Source: Mya arenaria
Lineage: Eukaryota > Mollusca > Bivalvia > Myida > Myidae
NCBI RefSeq assembly: GCF_026914265.1
Contig: NC_069123.1
Location: forward strand, 49,546,949 to 49,610,948
Reading direction: 5' to 3'
Length of the DNA stretch: 64,000 nt
Made by a program: the position numbers and the translations under genes. Each line of letters opens with the position of its first letter. Positions within the stretch are counted from its first letter, which is position 1. The notes beneath the pieces are model-generated. The model saw only the letters and a list, made by a program, of their open reading frames with translations, did no database searches and was not told the origin of the DNA. Shown here in pieces: positions 11,232 to 22,748 of the stretch.

Positions 11232-14200
11232 AGAAGTACACAAGAAGAGATTGGAGGAAGCTCAGTTATAAGTCAAACTGGGGAATGAGTCATTTCCTTT
11301 GATAATTGTCATGAGAAATTCTCAGTCCAATGATAAATTTGAAAAATAAGACGTTAATCAGGATTTTGTTGTAGAATACATTGAAATTTATTTGCAAGGA
11401 TTAATGCTATTGAGAATTTTGAAACATGGATATAATTAAATCGTGTTGAAATACAAACTGATTGAGAAAAGTTATTTCATTTTTAAATTTACAGTACATC
11501 AGGTAACGATACTGACCAATTTGACAGAGAACATCTCACGACAAACACAGAGGTTAATAATGACACATGTTACTCGATGACTTATACTGCAATAAGACAT
11601 GGACTCAAGTTGCTCAAGGTAAAGGAAAGGCAAAGTGTTAGAGAAGAACCTGGATGAAGACTTTTACCAGTTGTATGGTAGAATGGTGATATTTGGTGAT
11701 CATTACTCCAATGTCAAGGCAAGTTGTTGGAATTAGAGAGGAGAGCGTAGTGGAGAAGGTCAAGGTTGATGGTGTTAATGACACTGAGGTCAATGTATAG
11801 AGAAAGGGGCATTGAAAAGGTCATGGCCTTAGATGAAAAACAAGGTCAATGTTGTTCATCACTCTAAGGTCAAGGTATGTTATTCCAGTCAGAGTGGAGA
11901 GAAGGTCATGGCTTCAAAGAAAAAAACAACAAGATCAAGGGTTTTCATTATGCTTAAGGTCAAGGCCAGAATTTCATGTTAGAGAGGAGAGAATAGTTGA
12001 AAAGGTCAAGGCTGTGGAAAAAAGAAACCAAACAAACAAGGATTTTATCAGTGGAGTTGTATATAATGGGTGCTATATGTTTGAGGTTCACTACCCCATG
12101 TGTGTACGGTCAAGGCCAGTAGTTTGCATTTAACCATGTGAGCCACTGCAGTTGGACCAAAATCATATGAATTGAACTGATATTCATCATTAATCTGTCA
12201 CATTGAATTGAGTTAAGCATGTTTACCTTGTTTTCTTGTACTCTAGATATATGGAGTTATTGAGCATATGTCAGGCTTTTTTGTGTTAGTGGTAATTTTG
12301 ACCACAATTTTGGTTAAGTGCTTTCTGTGTGTATTGGTTTCTGTTGATTGCCTTATTTTAGAGAGGCACTTTTTTCAGATTTGTTAGTTCTGGTCAATCC
12401 TACAAGGCCATTATTTAAATTTTCGAAAGCACTGATAAATTGATTAATTCGCTAGGTTTTATATTTGTGGTCTGCTGTTGCATGAAAACTAAACCCTCCC
12501 AAAATGCAACATCATTGAGGGTTGCTTGCAGAAAAAGAAATAAATCCGTTTGGTCTGCTGGAACTTACAACAGCCTTGCTGGATGTCTTCAATATGTTTT
12601 GTTTTTATCATGATCGTGAACTTTATAAAAAAAATGGACCATTGTTTACATTGCATACTTCCATTGTTGTTAAAAAATCATTAGAATATATGAATATTTA
12701 TATTTATACTCCTGCAGACAAAGTTTGAAGTCTGCATAGGGTTGGTCTGTTGGGCGGATAGTCAGTTGGCTAAATGCTGTATAGCGATATTCTCAGAGAC
12801 AGTTTAAGAGATAATACTCTGATACTATGTACACATTCCCACCTTGATGGGTAATATTGCCTGAAGTATTTTTATTGACCTGTGGCCACCACGTCTTACA
12901 CGTACAGTAACATGCACTAGAGTAGGATTTTTACACTTTTGGCTACTTGAATATTGAGGTTTGTGGAGCGAACATCTCCCCGAGTTTTAGAGGTATTTCT
13001 CTGGCCCAAATTTCTGGAAACTTCATAAGTCCCTTTAAACAGGATTAAGCTAAGCTGACTATTTGTTGTTTTTCAATAATTTGCGAAATATTTTCTTGTT
13101 AAAAGTTTTTTTTATACTTTAGACAGGAATTATCTTTATGATAGCATGGACCAGTAATAGGTACGTGATGATAATATTAATGTTCAAAACATAAACTTAT
13201 GTGCCACCCCTGTCAAAGATATAGACCTATACCATGTTTGAGAGTTACATTAACTCCCATATTGGAATGGTAACAGTAGGCGGGGCTAAACAGTTCAGTA
13301 TCTAATATATGGATCAATAACAATGATATTCACTTATATAGTATCTTATTTATTGAATGTTGCCTTGACAACATGGTACCCACTTACCTCGTAGTTTGAG
13401 TATTATTTTAATAGTAATACACAGGTGTGGATGCCAGAACTATAACTTAATACAGTTTTACATAACATAGGAACCTTTTACACGTGTATACAGGCTGAAC
13501 ATAACTGGCATGTAAAACAAAAGTGTGAAGTTCATTTATCTCTGTTTAATTACAGAGTGATGTTGTTATTTAGATATCGTTATATAGTGTGTTGTGAGAG
13601 TCATGTATGATGTCTGTTTTATCTGAGTCCTTACTCCGATCCTTTCTATGAAAATGTGTTCTATCTTGGTATATAGAGAATTTTACTATCAAGATATTTT
13701 TGAAATAGTCATTTTTCCAAGTGCTATTCTGTATATCTTGTTGAGAGAATTTTATCTCAAGATATTTCTTTCAAAATAGTATTTTTTTCAAGAGTACCTG
13801 CACTTCAGTTTAAGCTTTATTAAGGAGTCTAATACCGTTGATGCACGTTCTTTTGTCATAAAATAATTGATAAAGTATGTAAATGGAAGAAAACAAGTAA
13901 AATAAATTACATTCTTAAGCTTTCACTGTGTAGAAAAATGGACGAATGCAAATCAAGTTTTGTTTGAATTACTTATCAACGGTTTAGTTTTTAATTTTTA
14001 AATGTTTTTTTTTTAGTTCATAATATGACAGATGAAAAGTATGCAGTAACGCTCCCAGGAACAGGGTTAAGATTATTACCTGCATAACATAGATCGTATT
14101 AACATACATGGAATAAATTGTTTCTGTTTCAGTTTTTTACTACATACTTGACAAAGTATTTAGATTTTACCCACTTTTTATCACTGTTTTTCGCTCGTGT

Positions 14201-14268
14201 ATTTATCTATCCTAGTATATTATGTACAGTAAACACGGTAAAGGAGTGAAGCTGTACATTATACTACA
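11232..14268. other. No supported gene
   Basis: After the PUS3-like tail this 3 kb holds short diverged 'AAGGTCAAGG' words (about 11700-12120) and an imperfect two-copy stretch around 13660-13800 ('AGAATTTTA' plus 'TCAAGATATTT'). Open frames are short and show no recognisable domain or splice-phase pattern. Confidence 0.5.
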
Positions 14269-15357
14269 AGTAGTATAAAACTAGGTGGAGCAATCTTAGT
14301 AAAATAAAGATTTGGCTCCTTTTGCTGGGGAGCAATCTTAGCTTTTTGCTATCGTATATGGTCTATGGGAAATAACTCGTACAATGGAGTACATAGGTGT
14401 ATACAAGAGTGATGTACCTGTGAACTATGGGTTCTCGGTTTAGTGTGTCATATGAAGATGGGGGAGGGGCGTACTTTTGTCGAGAGCCGTTACGGGTGAT
14501 ATGATATGGTTTAGTCATTGTTTTTTTATAAATGAAACGGTTGTTTATGTTTTGGCTTCATTGATGCCGAGTTTGATCTACCGTCAGTACTACGCGGTGT
14601 CAGTATAAACACAATATTTGGTGTATGGGAAATAACTTTTACATACGAGTACATGTGTCTTGTTTTCAGAGCATTATTTTTCACTTTACTTACCCATAAG
14701 AAGAGAAACATTATATAAGCTTTCAGTTTTTTAATTTTGTTTTTAATGAAATGCTTAGCTATACCTATTAATATGTGTGCATTATTGTGTTTTGTATATG
14801 TGCTTACATATGTTTTAAAAGGTTTGTATTTACTTAATAAATACAGCTCAAACTAAACTTGTTTTGGTTATACAAGTGCGTGTTAGACATGACATACTTT
14901 TAAAAGTATATTCGACCTACTATTAAAATAATTTAAATATTATGTGATATTTCACACGTTTTCGGAAATGACTTGTATTATAAAATTAATCTTTGAAATA
15001 GCGATACTGACATTCATAATAATTGTGGGTCATGTATCATTACTAATCTGAGTTCCAAATCAGAAATATATGTAAATTATATTACTGTTTATGAAAAGCG
15101 TTATTTTATCATTAAATAAAATTGTATAAGTTAAACATTATATGGTATAATTTAAACATTACATTACCATGAGAATTAAACATCTTCGTTAGATATGAAA
15201 GTATTACATTTTAACATACCATCATTTTGAAAAGTCACTATGATAACCCGTTTTTAATTGAAAAATAAAATTGTGTTATGGTTACTGGATGTTTCCCATT
15301 TATGATTTTTAACCTATATATTTTCATCAGTCTACATTTAACCTTTGTTAAGTGAGG

Positions 15358-17265
15358 ATGGCTAACCAACATTTTAGCATTGTGTTAGCACAACTTTTAA
15401 AGTGCCAGGTGGAAAACAGCGTGCTTTGCCACAAGGTGTGTTTTTTGTTTTTTTACGATTTATCAACTTATTTATTATATTAGAATTAAAATATCGTTCA
15501 TGTTATTTTTTCATTTTTTTATTTATTTTTTTAGGAAAGACAATTACTCAGTAAGCTAGTTCTAGTATACTTAATATGACGATATTAAATTTGTGGGAAT
15601 TTTGACATGTTTATCTTTTTTTTACCCGATCTGGTATTTGGTGGTTTGCCTCTTTAAGTTGTAAGCTTTTTATTGTAACTTTTTCAGAATGCTGCCTTAG
15701 AAAGATAGATTGGTTCTTTAAAAGAACAAAATGCTGTTTTACAACAGCAAGGAACAATAATTGAACAAGTAAGTTGAATTTGCTGTTATTGAACCGACTT
15801 TGTGATTATAATTTGCTTTACTGAATTATTTAACAATTTCAAGTTATTTTTATTTTACTTCATGTGTGACATTTGAAAACCCAATTTGTTATGTCAAGAC
15901 AGAATTAAGCCACAATGCATTCAAATACACACACATTGATCAATTTAAATTTACAAGTAGGAAATTGTTTCACAAACCACAACCAGATTCTTAATGTTTA
16001 TTGCTCTTGTTTTTCAGTTAGAAACCAAGAGATCTCAATTATTGGGGATCCAACAATATATGGAAACTCAAAGGGAAAAGGAGAGGTGGGTTTTTTAAAT
16101 ATTTTTATTAAGGATGATGCCTTTAGGAAATATAACATCTTTTTAAATACAACAACTTAAATCAAACTTAAAAACAGTCAACAAACATTAACATGACAAT
16201 AAACTTTTGTTTTAAAAAATACCCTTTTATACCAAATAATACTGTTATTGATAGAACATTGACAAAAATGGATGTGATTGATTTTAGAATTAATGAAAAA
16301 ATATTAACATTGGTAAAGGATGTAAAATGAACACGACAATGCTATGAGGTAAAATGTTGACATGCAAAAAATATATGATGGGATATATGGGGTAGAATAT
16401 ATACGACATACAAAATATATGAGGTAGTATATGAGATTATATTAAAAACAGAATAGATATGAAACCGCATAAAATAAGGTTATCAAAAGTAAAAATACCT
16501 ATGATAATTATTTTTACATCCACAAATATAAAATACATGAAATGTGATTCTATTGCACTATCCAGAAGAACAAAACCCGAAATGTCTATCCGGTATGTAA
16601 CATCATGTTATATTGAAAATAGAAGTTCAAAATTAGTTTTCAGTTAAAAAAAAATAAAAAATAAAAAATGGATCATACATGAATACAAGATTAAATCAAG
16701 AGCAAGTTGGAACTAACACTGTAACTATGCATATGTATAACAACAGAAATAACACTAATGAAAAAAAACTATCAATAGGAACAAAATAATACAACAAATA
16801 ATTTTAGTTTTTAAACCTAAATAAACGATCACGGAAGGTAACTGACTAGAGAAGCAGTCAATAGTTACATTGGCGTTTGATTTGAATTGACAATTTTCTG
16901 AGTGATATCCCTTTTCGAGCAGAGAAAATCTGTGACACCGCGTAAGACAACTAACTTGAATTGAGCTTATTATCGGTTTATTTTTGATAAATAAACATGT
17001 TGCGTGTATTAATGTAATATTGTACTTAAGTTTTACGAAATAACTTTTTACATTTAATAAATGTATCAGAAAATTTACTGTCTGTTTCTGTGATTTTCAA
17101 TTAATCTTAATATGCAAATCACTTTGCAGTTTTAGCTCTTGTCCTTTTACTTATAGGTTCTTGTTCTTTTTCAGAGTCTTCTTCCACCCTATCAATGCGT
17201 ATGTACCTCAAATACAACAGGAGACAGGAGGGATTGACGAGGATTTAGGAGGTAGGGAGGTGTGA
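15358..17265 (+). CDS. Putative four-exon coiled-coil protein, left arm (one in-frame TAG)
   Basis: Exons 15358-15435 (ATG, 26 codons), 15688-15768 (27 codons), 16018-16085 and 17175-17265 (stop TGA) join with consistent phases 0, 0 and 2 at consensus AG/GT sites, giving about 105 residues. The N-terminus is MANQHFSIVLAQLLKCQVEN. The middle (SLKEQNAVLQQQ, LETKRSQLLGIQQYMETQ) is Gln/Leu/Lys-rich with heptad-like spacing. The tail is FFHPINAYVPQIQQ followed by an acidic end. Exon 2 has TAG at 15706-15708, shared by the right arm. Using the AG of that TAG as acceptor would skip it and keep frame, so the gene may still be expressible. No family is recognised. Support is splice phasing plus coiled-coil composition only; transcript data are needed. 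Intron 3 is about 1.1 kb. Confidence 0.45.
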
Positions 17266-17412
17266 CGAGGAGGCTATAATGAGTTTCTAGTAGTGTTTTC
17301 CAAGCATTTGAGAAACGTGAGGGTTGCATTGTACGCATTCCTTTAACAAATATACTTGTGTCGAATTAAAGTCAGTGTACGGCGAAATACCGTTGACAGA
17401 TCTGCAATTATA

Positions 17413-17625
17413 ATGGAACCAAACGAGAACGAAATTCGTCTATATTCGTGCCTCAAATGTAGGTACTTTTTCTTTTCCTGGAGGAATCTGTTGCACCATT
17501 TACGAGTATGGCATACCTGCGCGTATTATTCCTACACATGTATATGCTGCGAGCAAACGTTTCAGAATCGGAAAACATTTTTGTTGCATTTGAAGAAAAG
17601 ACTTGGTACAAACCCGCGCGGTTAA
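17413..17625 (+). CDS. Small zinc-finger ORF (70 aa), left arm
   Basis: ATG at 17413; the frame is open further upstream but has no other ATG. The product has one good C2H2 spacing, CLKC then x12-H-x4-H (through LRVWH), and a second incomplete finger beginning CICCEQTF that lacks its final His. It ends in a basic tail (LKKRLGTNPRG). Nucleic-acid binding is likely from the finger; nothing more specific is supported. It lies 91 bp before the basic 119-aa ORF on the same strand, after the coiled-coil gene, in an arm whose ORFs all point toward the palindrome centre. Confidence 0.5.
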   Translation: MEPNENEIRLYSCLKCRYFFFSWRNLLHHLRVWHTCAYYSYTCICCEQTFQNRKTFLLHLKKRLGTNPRG

Positions 17626-17716
17626 TGATGCTACTATAAAATCAAGTGTCATGAAGTTTTCAACCTCAGTGAGTGTTTGGATGACAAGTAGTCAAGTCGT
17701 ACATTATTGGTAAAAA

Positions 17717-18076
17717 ATGGATCTATTGGATACACGAAAATATAAGATGAGGAGTAAATTAAAAAGCAGTGCCTCTCGAAACAGACATGAGCCTCTCTCC
17801 AAAATGTATATACGGATGGTTCTCCCGGCTGAACAGACGACAGCTATCGCCAAAAGCATACTTGACCGTCAGTCGAAACCTAAAGGGACTTGGATTGACT
17901 TGGAATTACAAAGAATGAAAGAAGCCAGCAACAAACGAAAGGGCAAAGTGCTCAGTGCGGGTGTTATCGGTAATAATGGCAACAAGAAACCTAGAAAGGT
18001 GGCACCATCTAGACAGAAAACGCCGAGACAAACTTCAGAAAAGTCCGAAAACATCGTTACCATCGGGCAGGTATAA
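17717..18076 (+). CDS. Basic 119-aa protein, left arm
   Basis: ORF from ATG to TAA, rich in Lys/Arg (MRSKLKSSASRNRHE, NKRKGK, NKKPRKVAPSRQKTPRQ) with a less charged middle (MYIRMVLPAEQTTAIAKSIL). No domain recognised. The charge pattern would suit a nucleic-acid-binding or nuclear-targeted protein. Its stop lies 6 bp before the ATG of the 214-aa C2H2 ORF, an unusually tight arrangement for animal genes. 'CAG|GTATAA' at the end could also be a splice donor (intron to CATTAG near 18111), but that join does not keep the downstream frame. The right-arm copy is open with at least one Arg-to-His change. Confidence 0.5.
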   Translation: MDLLDTRKYKMRSKLKSSASRNRHEPLSKMYIRMVLPAEQTTAIAKSILDRQSKPKGTWIDLELQRMKEASNKRKGKVLSAGVIGNNGNKKPRKVAPSRQKTPRQTSEKSENIVTIGQV

Positions 18077-18082
18077 AGCTGA

Positions 18083-18727
18083 ATGTTTCACTCACTCTCC
18101 TCCTCATTAGCGCTTAAGGATTTTGTTGCGATGCACCAGTGTGATCTTTGTTTGAAAAGTTTCGGAAGACGCGATAATATGTTGCGACATAAAAGGTCTG
18201 TGCATTCAAACGAAGATTCGGATGAAGACGCTATGTCTGACGTTACTGATCAAGAGGATATTTTTGGATCTGTTGATGAAAACGAGTCTGATAACAGCGA
18301 CGACGACATGTCTGTAACCTCGGAGAACTCTTCGGGTATTGATCCTTGGCAAGAGGTTGTCCATGAGGCTTTTCAAGAGTGTCAATCGCAGTACGAGGAG
18401 GAAGTGCGTGAACTTATGCAGGATGATACCGACCTTAGTGAAAGCGAAGCCAAGAAGGATGTCTTTGAGAATATGCGAGGTACTTACAGAAAGGCCCTGA
18501 TGAATAGTTTTGGGGCAAAGTTGATGTGGTTTGACTCTATCAAGCGAGATACCATCTATAAAACCATAAAGAAAACAGTTAATCAACTTAAAGACACAGA
18601 GGACTACGACGAACAGGAAGCCGTAAAGTACGCCATCCTTAAGCGGAGATTTCTGTTCGATAAGGTCTTGGACAGTTACGACGTTCCTCAGTTGGATGCA
18701 GAGCAAGAGGAAGAAACAAAACAGTGA
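18083..18727 (+). CDS. C2H2 finger / acidic / helical protein (214 aa), left arm, intact
   Basis: The N-terminal finger is CDLCLKSFGRRDNMLRHKRS then VH, with C-x2-C-x12-H-x4-H spacing. It is followed by a Ser/Asp/Glu-rich stretch (about residues 42-95), then a conserved-looking helical region with MRGTYRKALMNSFGAKLMWF and AVKYAILKRRFLFDKVLDSY, and an acidic end. An alternative start is the Met just before HQCDLC. The architecture (one finger, acidic linker, helical C-terminus) reminds me of lineage-expanded invertebrate proteins of unknown role, but I cannot name a family. AATAAA occurs about 155 bp downstream (near 18883). The mirror copy in the right arm is frameshifted, so if either copy is functional it is this one. 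Confidence 0.65.
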   Translation: MFHSLSSSLALKDFVAMHQCDLCLKSFGRRDNMLRHKRSVHSNEDSDEDAMSDVTDQEDIFGSVDENESDNSDDDMSVTSENSSGIDPWQEVVHEAFQECQSQYEEEVRELMQDDTDLSESEAKKDVFENMRGTYRKALMNSFGAKLMWFDSIKRDTIYKTIKKTVNQLKDTEDYDEQEAVKYAILKRRFLFDKVLDSYDVPQLDAEQEEETKQ

Positions 18728-19312
18728 AAATCATTTAAAGATACTTTAATTCGTTCGGACTAGAGTGCTTTTGGAATTTATTTGTTTTCAATCCTTACAC
18801 AATGCAGAATACAGACGCCATTTAATTCCATAACACAATTGTATCTGATAGTTTTGCAACACGTACTTGTTTTTAAGTAAAATAAATGTCTGTAATGATG
18901 TAAAATAAAATGTCTTATAATACGAAACGGAGTTGTTGTTGTGTGTTTTAGTTGAAGTTTTATTTATGTTTTTAGCGTTTTCCATATAGAAACAAGACAA
19001 ATGTTGATGCTGGGTATCAACGACGCCGCCAGATCAGTTAAAAATAATAATGATTGCATTAAAATATTATGTTGATATTGTATTCAGTCATATAGATTGT
19101 AAAAAGGTGTGCTTAAAATTAAACATCTCAACTGTCCAAATAATGAACTCATTTCATTGTACTGAGCATTAGGTTTAAAACTACAATTACTACCAAATTT
19201 AATCAAGTAAGTTTTGTATCTGGTTACAAATCATACATATTACATAAGTAATATTCTCGATGACATTTTTTTACCCAGCTTGTATGTCTACAGGACTGGT
19301 TATGTTCTATTT

Positions 19313-19633
19313 TTATATCTCTATGTTATATGCGTTTACTAACACATTCATTGTGTATGTCATCTGCAACAGTGCAAATCCTTCTTCGCCTTTGATATCT
19401 GCAACACTATATCTATAATATGCGTTTAAGTCTGCGCCCGTAACCAGACTGCTGTAAATGTGCCTTTTCGACAGGTGTTTCGAGTTCTTTTTCAATCCTA
19501 GTTTGACTATTGTTATCAATTTTAAAATAAAGCGAACTGTGCTGATTATATCCTTGTACAACATTGCTTGCCATTTCTTGGTGAAAAATATAGAGAGCCA
19601 ATAGCGAGAAATGTCTATAATACTTCCGACCAT
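19313..19633 (-). CDS. Unrecognised ORF pair, left inner arm
   Basis: A 106-codon ATG ORF overlaps a 90-codon frame (19413-19685, no ATG start) on the same strand. The 90-codon frame has the more protein-like composition (HDGRKYYRHFSLLALYIFHQ, then SLYFKIDNNSQTRIEKELE) and could be an exon. Both are identical in the other arm, as expected from recent duplication, so conservation gives no evidence here. They are convergent with the C2H2 gene in each arm. No domain is recognised; treat as tentative. Confidence 0.25.
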   Translation of the reverse strand: MVGSIIDISRYWLSIFFTKKWQAMLYKDIISTVRFILKLITIVKLGLKKNSKHLSKRHIYSSLVTGADLNAYYRYSVADIKGEEGFALLQMTYTMNVLVNAYNIEI

Positions 19634-19880
19634 CGTGAATTAAAACTCTGCTAGCAATCAAGCGATCTCCGTCTGATTGTTTCAATCGAACACATCCATG
19701 CTATTTGATAAACTCAACGCTCACATATTTTTTGTTGTATTTTATACCTGTTCTTATAATACTGGTACTGCATATTTTCTTAGTTCTTACTTGAAGATAA
19801 AAAATATCAATTTACCTTCTGTTTTGGTTTTCTGATTTTCCTAAAGCTATAGAATGGACACGTCTAATGAAAAGGGTAAA

Positions 19881-19999
19881 CCAATCAGGTCTCGCTTACA
19901 GATCACAATCACATAACCCTACATGGGGAGGGGGGCTACCTAAATGAAAAGAATGAAGAAGTCTAAAAAAGAGGTCAACCAATCAGGTCTCGCTTACAG
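19881..19999 (-). promoter_or_regulatory. Duplicated CCAAT-type block, left arm
   Basis: CCAATCAGGTCTCGCTTACAG occurs at 19881-19901 and 19979-19999, a 98-bp step. Read on the minus strand this is CTGTAAGCGAGACCTGATTGG, upstream of the inner-arm ORFs and directed away from the palindrome centre. CCAAT motifs suit a promoter, but function is inferred only. Confidence 0.3.
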
Positions 20000-20403
20000 T
20001 TAACATGATCCTACATGTTCCCATATGAAATTTTCGTCGGCCCGGAACTACGTTGACTAATTACATGTAAAATGAATCCAATGAATAATTAAGAAAATCG
20101 AATGTATGCAATTTAAGTTAAATATGTTGTGCTGCTCTAACGAGGTCATCCTAACAGACATATTGATATAAATATATAGTGCTTAAAGATAGATCTAGGG
20201 TTCTTCAATACATGTTTCGTGGAATGCATACGTGTGACAATACGAAACATCAAGTCTGTTACACGCTTCACGTTTTATATAGTTCAATATAGCGTATTAT
20301 AGTCAGGTGTGGCTATACAGAAAAGATGCGCTCTGTTGAACCCTTCTATATCTTTATAAGTCCGCCATCTTTATTTATTACCTTCCAACGGGAAACGAGG
20401 CTC

Positions 20404-20604
20404 TCCCCGAACACTTAAACAAGATCCTGACTCCTGACTCCTTCCTCCATCACTCAGAGGGCCTCCTGACCCCCTCCACAAACTTCCTTAGTCACTCCAT
20501 GGGCCTCCTGATACCCTCCTCAAACCTCCGGAGTCACTCCGAGGGCCTCCTAATACCCTCCTCAAACCCCCGGAGTCACTCCGAGGACCGTCTTACCCTT
20601 CCTT
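20404..20604. repeat. Centre of the palindrome: spacer with about three 57-bp units
   Basis: This is the unpaired core between the arms. 'AGTCACTCC', 'GGGCCTCCTGATACCCTCCT' and 'CAAACCTCCGGAGTCACTCC' recur with a period near 57 bp. It is pyrimidine-rich and GC-rich compared with the AT-rich arms. GGAGTCACTCC is itself a short inverted repeat. Confidence 0.8.
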
Positions 20605-21009
20605 GAGCCTCGTTTCCCGTTGGAAGGTAATAAATAAAGATGGCGGACTTATAAAGATATAGAAGGGTTCAACAGAGCGCATCTTTTCTGTATAGCCACA
20701 CCTGACTATAATACGCTATATTGAACTATATAAAACGTGAAGCGTGTAACAGACTTGATGTTTCGTATTGTCACACGTATGCATTCCACGAAACATGTAT
20801 TGAAGAACCCTAGATCTATCTTTAAGCACTATATATTTATATCAATATGTCTGTTAGGATGACCTCGTTAGAGCAGCACAACATATTTAACTTAAATTGC
20901 ATACATTCGATTTTCTTAATTATTCATTGGATTCATTTTACATGTAATTAGTCAACGTAGTTCCGGGCCGACGAAAATTTCATATGGGAACATGTAGGAT
21001 CATGTTAAC

Positions 21010-21128
21010 TGTAAGCGAGACCTGATTGGTTGACCTCTTTTTTAGACTTCTTCATTCTTTTCATTTAGGTAGCCCCCCTCCCCATGTAGGGTTATGTGAT
21101 TGTGATCTGTAAGCGAGACCTGATTGGT
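21010..21128 (+). promoter_or_regulatory. Duplicated CCAAT-type block, right arm
   Basis: Mirror copy of 19881-19999. CTGTAAGCGAGACCTGATTGG occurs twice, pointing toward the ORF at 21375. The function is inference from motif and position. Confidence 0.3.
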
Positions 21129-21374
21129 TTACCCTTTTCATTAGACGTGTCCATTCTATAGCTTTAGGAAAATCAGAAAACCAAAACAGAAGGTAAATTG
21201 ATATTTTTTATCTTCAAGTAAGAACTAAGAAAATATGCAGTACCAGTATTATAAGAACAGGTATAAAATACAACAAAAAATATGTGAGCGTTGAGTTTAT
21301 CAAATAGCATGGATGTGTTCGATTGAAACAATCAGACGGAGATCGCTTGATTGCTAGCAGAGTTTTAATTCACG

Positions 21375-21695
21375 ATGGTCGGAAGTATTATAGACATTTC
21401 TCGCTATTGGCTCTCTATATTTTTCACCAAGAAATGGCAAGCAATGTTGTACAAGGATATAATCAGCACAGTTCGCTTTATTTTAAAATTGATAACAATA
21501 GTCAAACTAGGATTGAAAAAGAACTCGAAACACCTGTCGAAAAGGCACATTTACAGCAGTCTGGTTACGGGCGCAGACTTAAACGCATATTATAGATATA
21601 GTGTTGCAGATATCAAAGGCGAAGAAGGATTTGCACTGTTGCAGATGACATACACAATGAATGTGTTAGTAAACGCATATAACATAGAGATATAA
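21375..21695 (+). CDS. Unrecognised ORF pair, right inner arm
   Basis: Mirror of 19313-19633, identical in translation. A 90-codon frame without an ATG overlaps it at 21323-21595. An AG immediately precedes CATGGATGTG near 21309, so an exon is possible. No domain recognised. Confidence 0.25.
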   Translation: MVGSIIDISRYWLSIFFTKKWQAMLYKDIISTVRFILKLITIVKLGLKKNSKHLSKRHIYSSLVTGADLNAYYRYSVADIKGEEGFALLQMTYTMNVLVNAYNIEI

Positions 21696-22172
21696 AAATA
21701 GAACATAACCAGTCCTGTAGACATACAAGCTGGGTAATAAAATGTCATCGAGAATATTACTTATGTAATATGTATGAATTGTAACCAGATACAAAACTTA
21801 CTTGATTAAATTTGGTAGTAATTGTAGTTTTAAACCTTAATGCTCAGTACAATGAAATGAGTTCATTATTTGGACAGTTGAGATGTTTAATTTTAAGCAC
21901 ACCTTTTTACAATCTATATGACTGAATACAATATCAACATAATATTTTAATGCAATCATTATTATTTTTAACTGATCTGGCGGCGTCGTTGATACCCAGC
22001 ATCAACATTTGTCTTGTTTCTATATGGAAAACGCTAAAAACATAAATAAAACTTCAACTAAAACACACAACAACAACTCCGTTTCGTATTATAAGACATT
22101 TTATTTTACATCATTACAGACATTTATTTTACTTAAAAACAAGTACGTGTTGCAAAACTATCAGATACAATT

Positions 22173-22748
22173 CACCGGGGAGTATCACGTGATCTCTATA
22201 GTACATTGTCCGCACAACATGGCTGAAAAAACCGTCGATTCGACCACGAAATAAGGGGTATGCTCATTGTTACTGATATTTCAGGATATGCAGAATAGGC
22301 GCAGAGTACCCGCCTAATGATATAATATACTTACGTGCCTTTCGTTCGTCCGAGGGCTTCTTGGTTTAGGCCTGAAACTCGATACAAATTTTATTTTTGT
22401 ATGTACATCGTCTGAACAAGTACTTTATTCGGGTATTTCAGCGCTAAATGCAAATTTAAGTCGAGATCTTCTACAAAAAAATGATTTAATTAGTAAATGT
22501 ATCATTCGTGCCAAGTTTCCATTGTTTTCTCGGTGTTTTAAGAAAGTTATTGATTCCTTTCTTACCGAGTACACAGTCTGAACAAAATATTCATGAGTAC
22601 ATCGTCTGAACGTTTTTTTTCAACGCATCTATTGCTGTCACGAAGTCATTAGGACTTATTCTGAATACAAAATACTACGAAAAAGTACTAGAATATCTCA
22701 GAATATCTCTTCGATGTGATAATGTCGTTACACAACTGATTCTTAATT
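22173..22748. repeat. Left TIR of the nested element
   Basis: Reverse complement of 25483-26058, with mismatches concentrated near the inner end. It contains TCACGTGA near the tip and a short ATG frame (MAEKTVDSTTK, 22219-22254) that is present in both TIRs by symmetry. Each TIR could act as an outward-in promoter. Confidence 0.9.

Larger units (their letters stand above)
14269..20403. repeat. Left arm of the 12.5 kb inverted repeat
   Basis: Reverse complement of 20605-22172 plus 26059-30631. The junction CCATAACACAATTGTATC (around 18830-18847) is uninterrupted here, so this arm is the empty allele for the nested element. This arm keeps the 214-aa finger ORF open. Confidence 0.9.

Noticed and set aside
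18206..18706. 166-codon minus-strand ORF
   Set aside because: Antisense shadow of the C2H2/acidic ORF with implausible composition.
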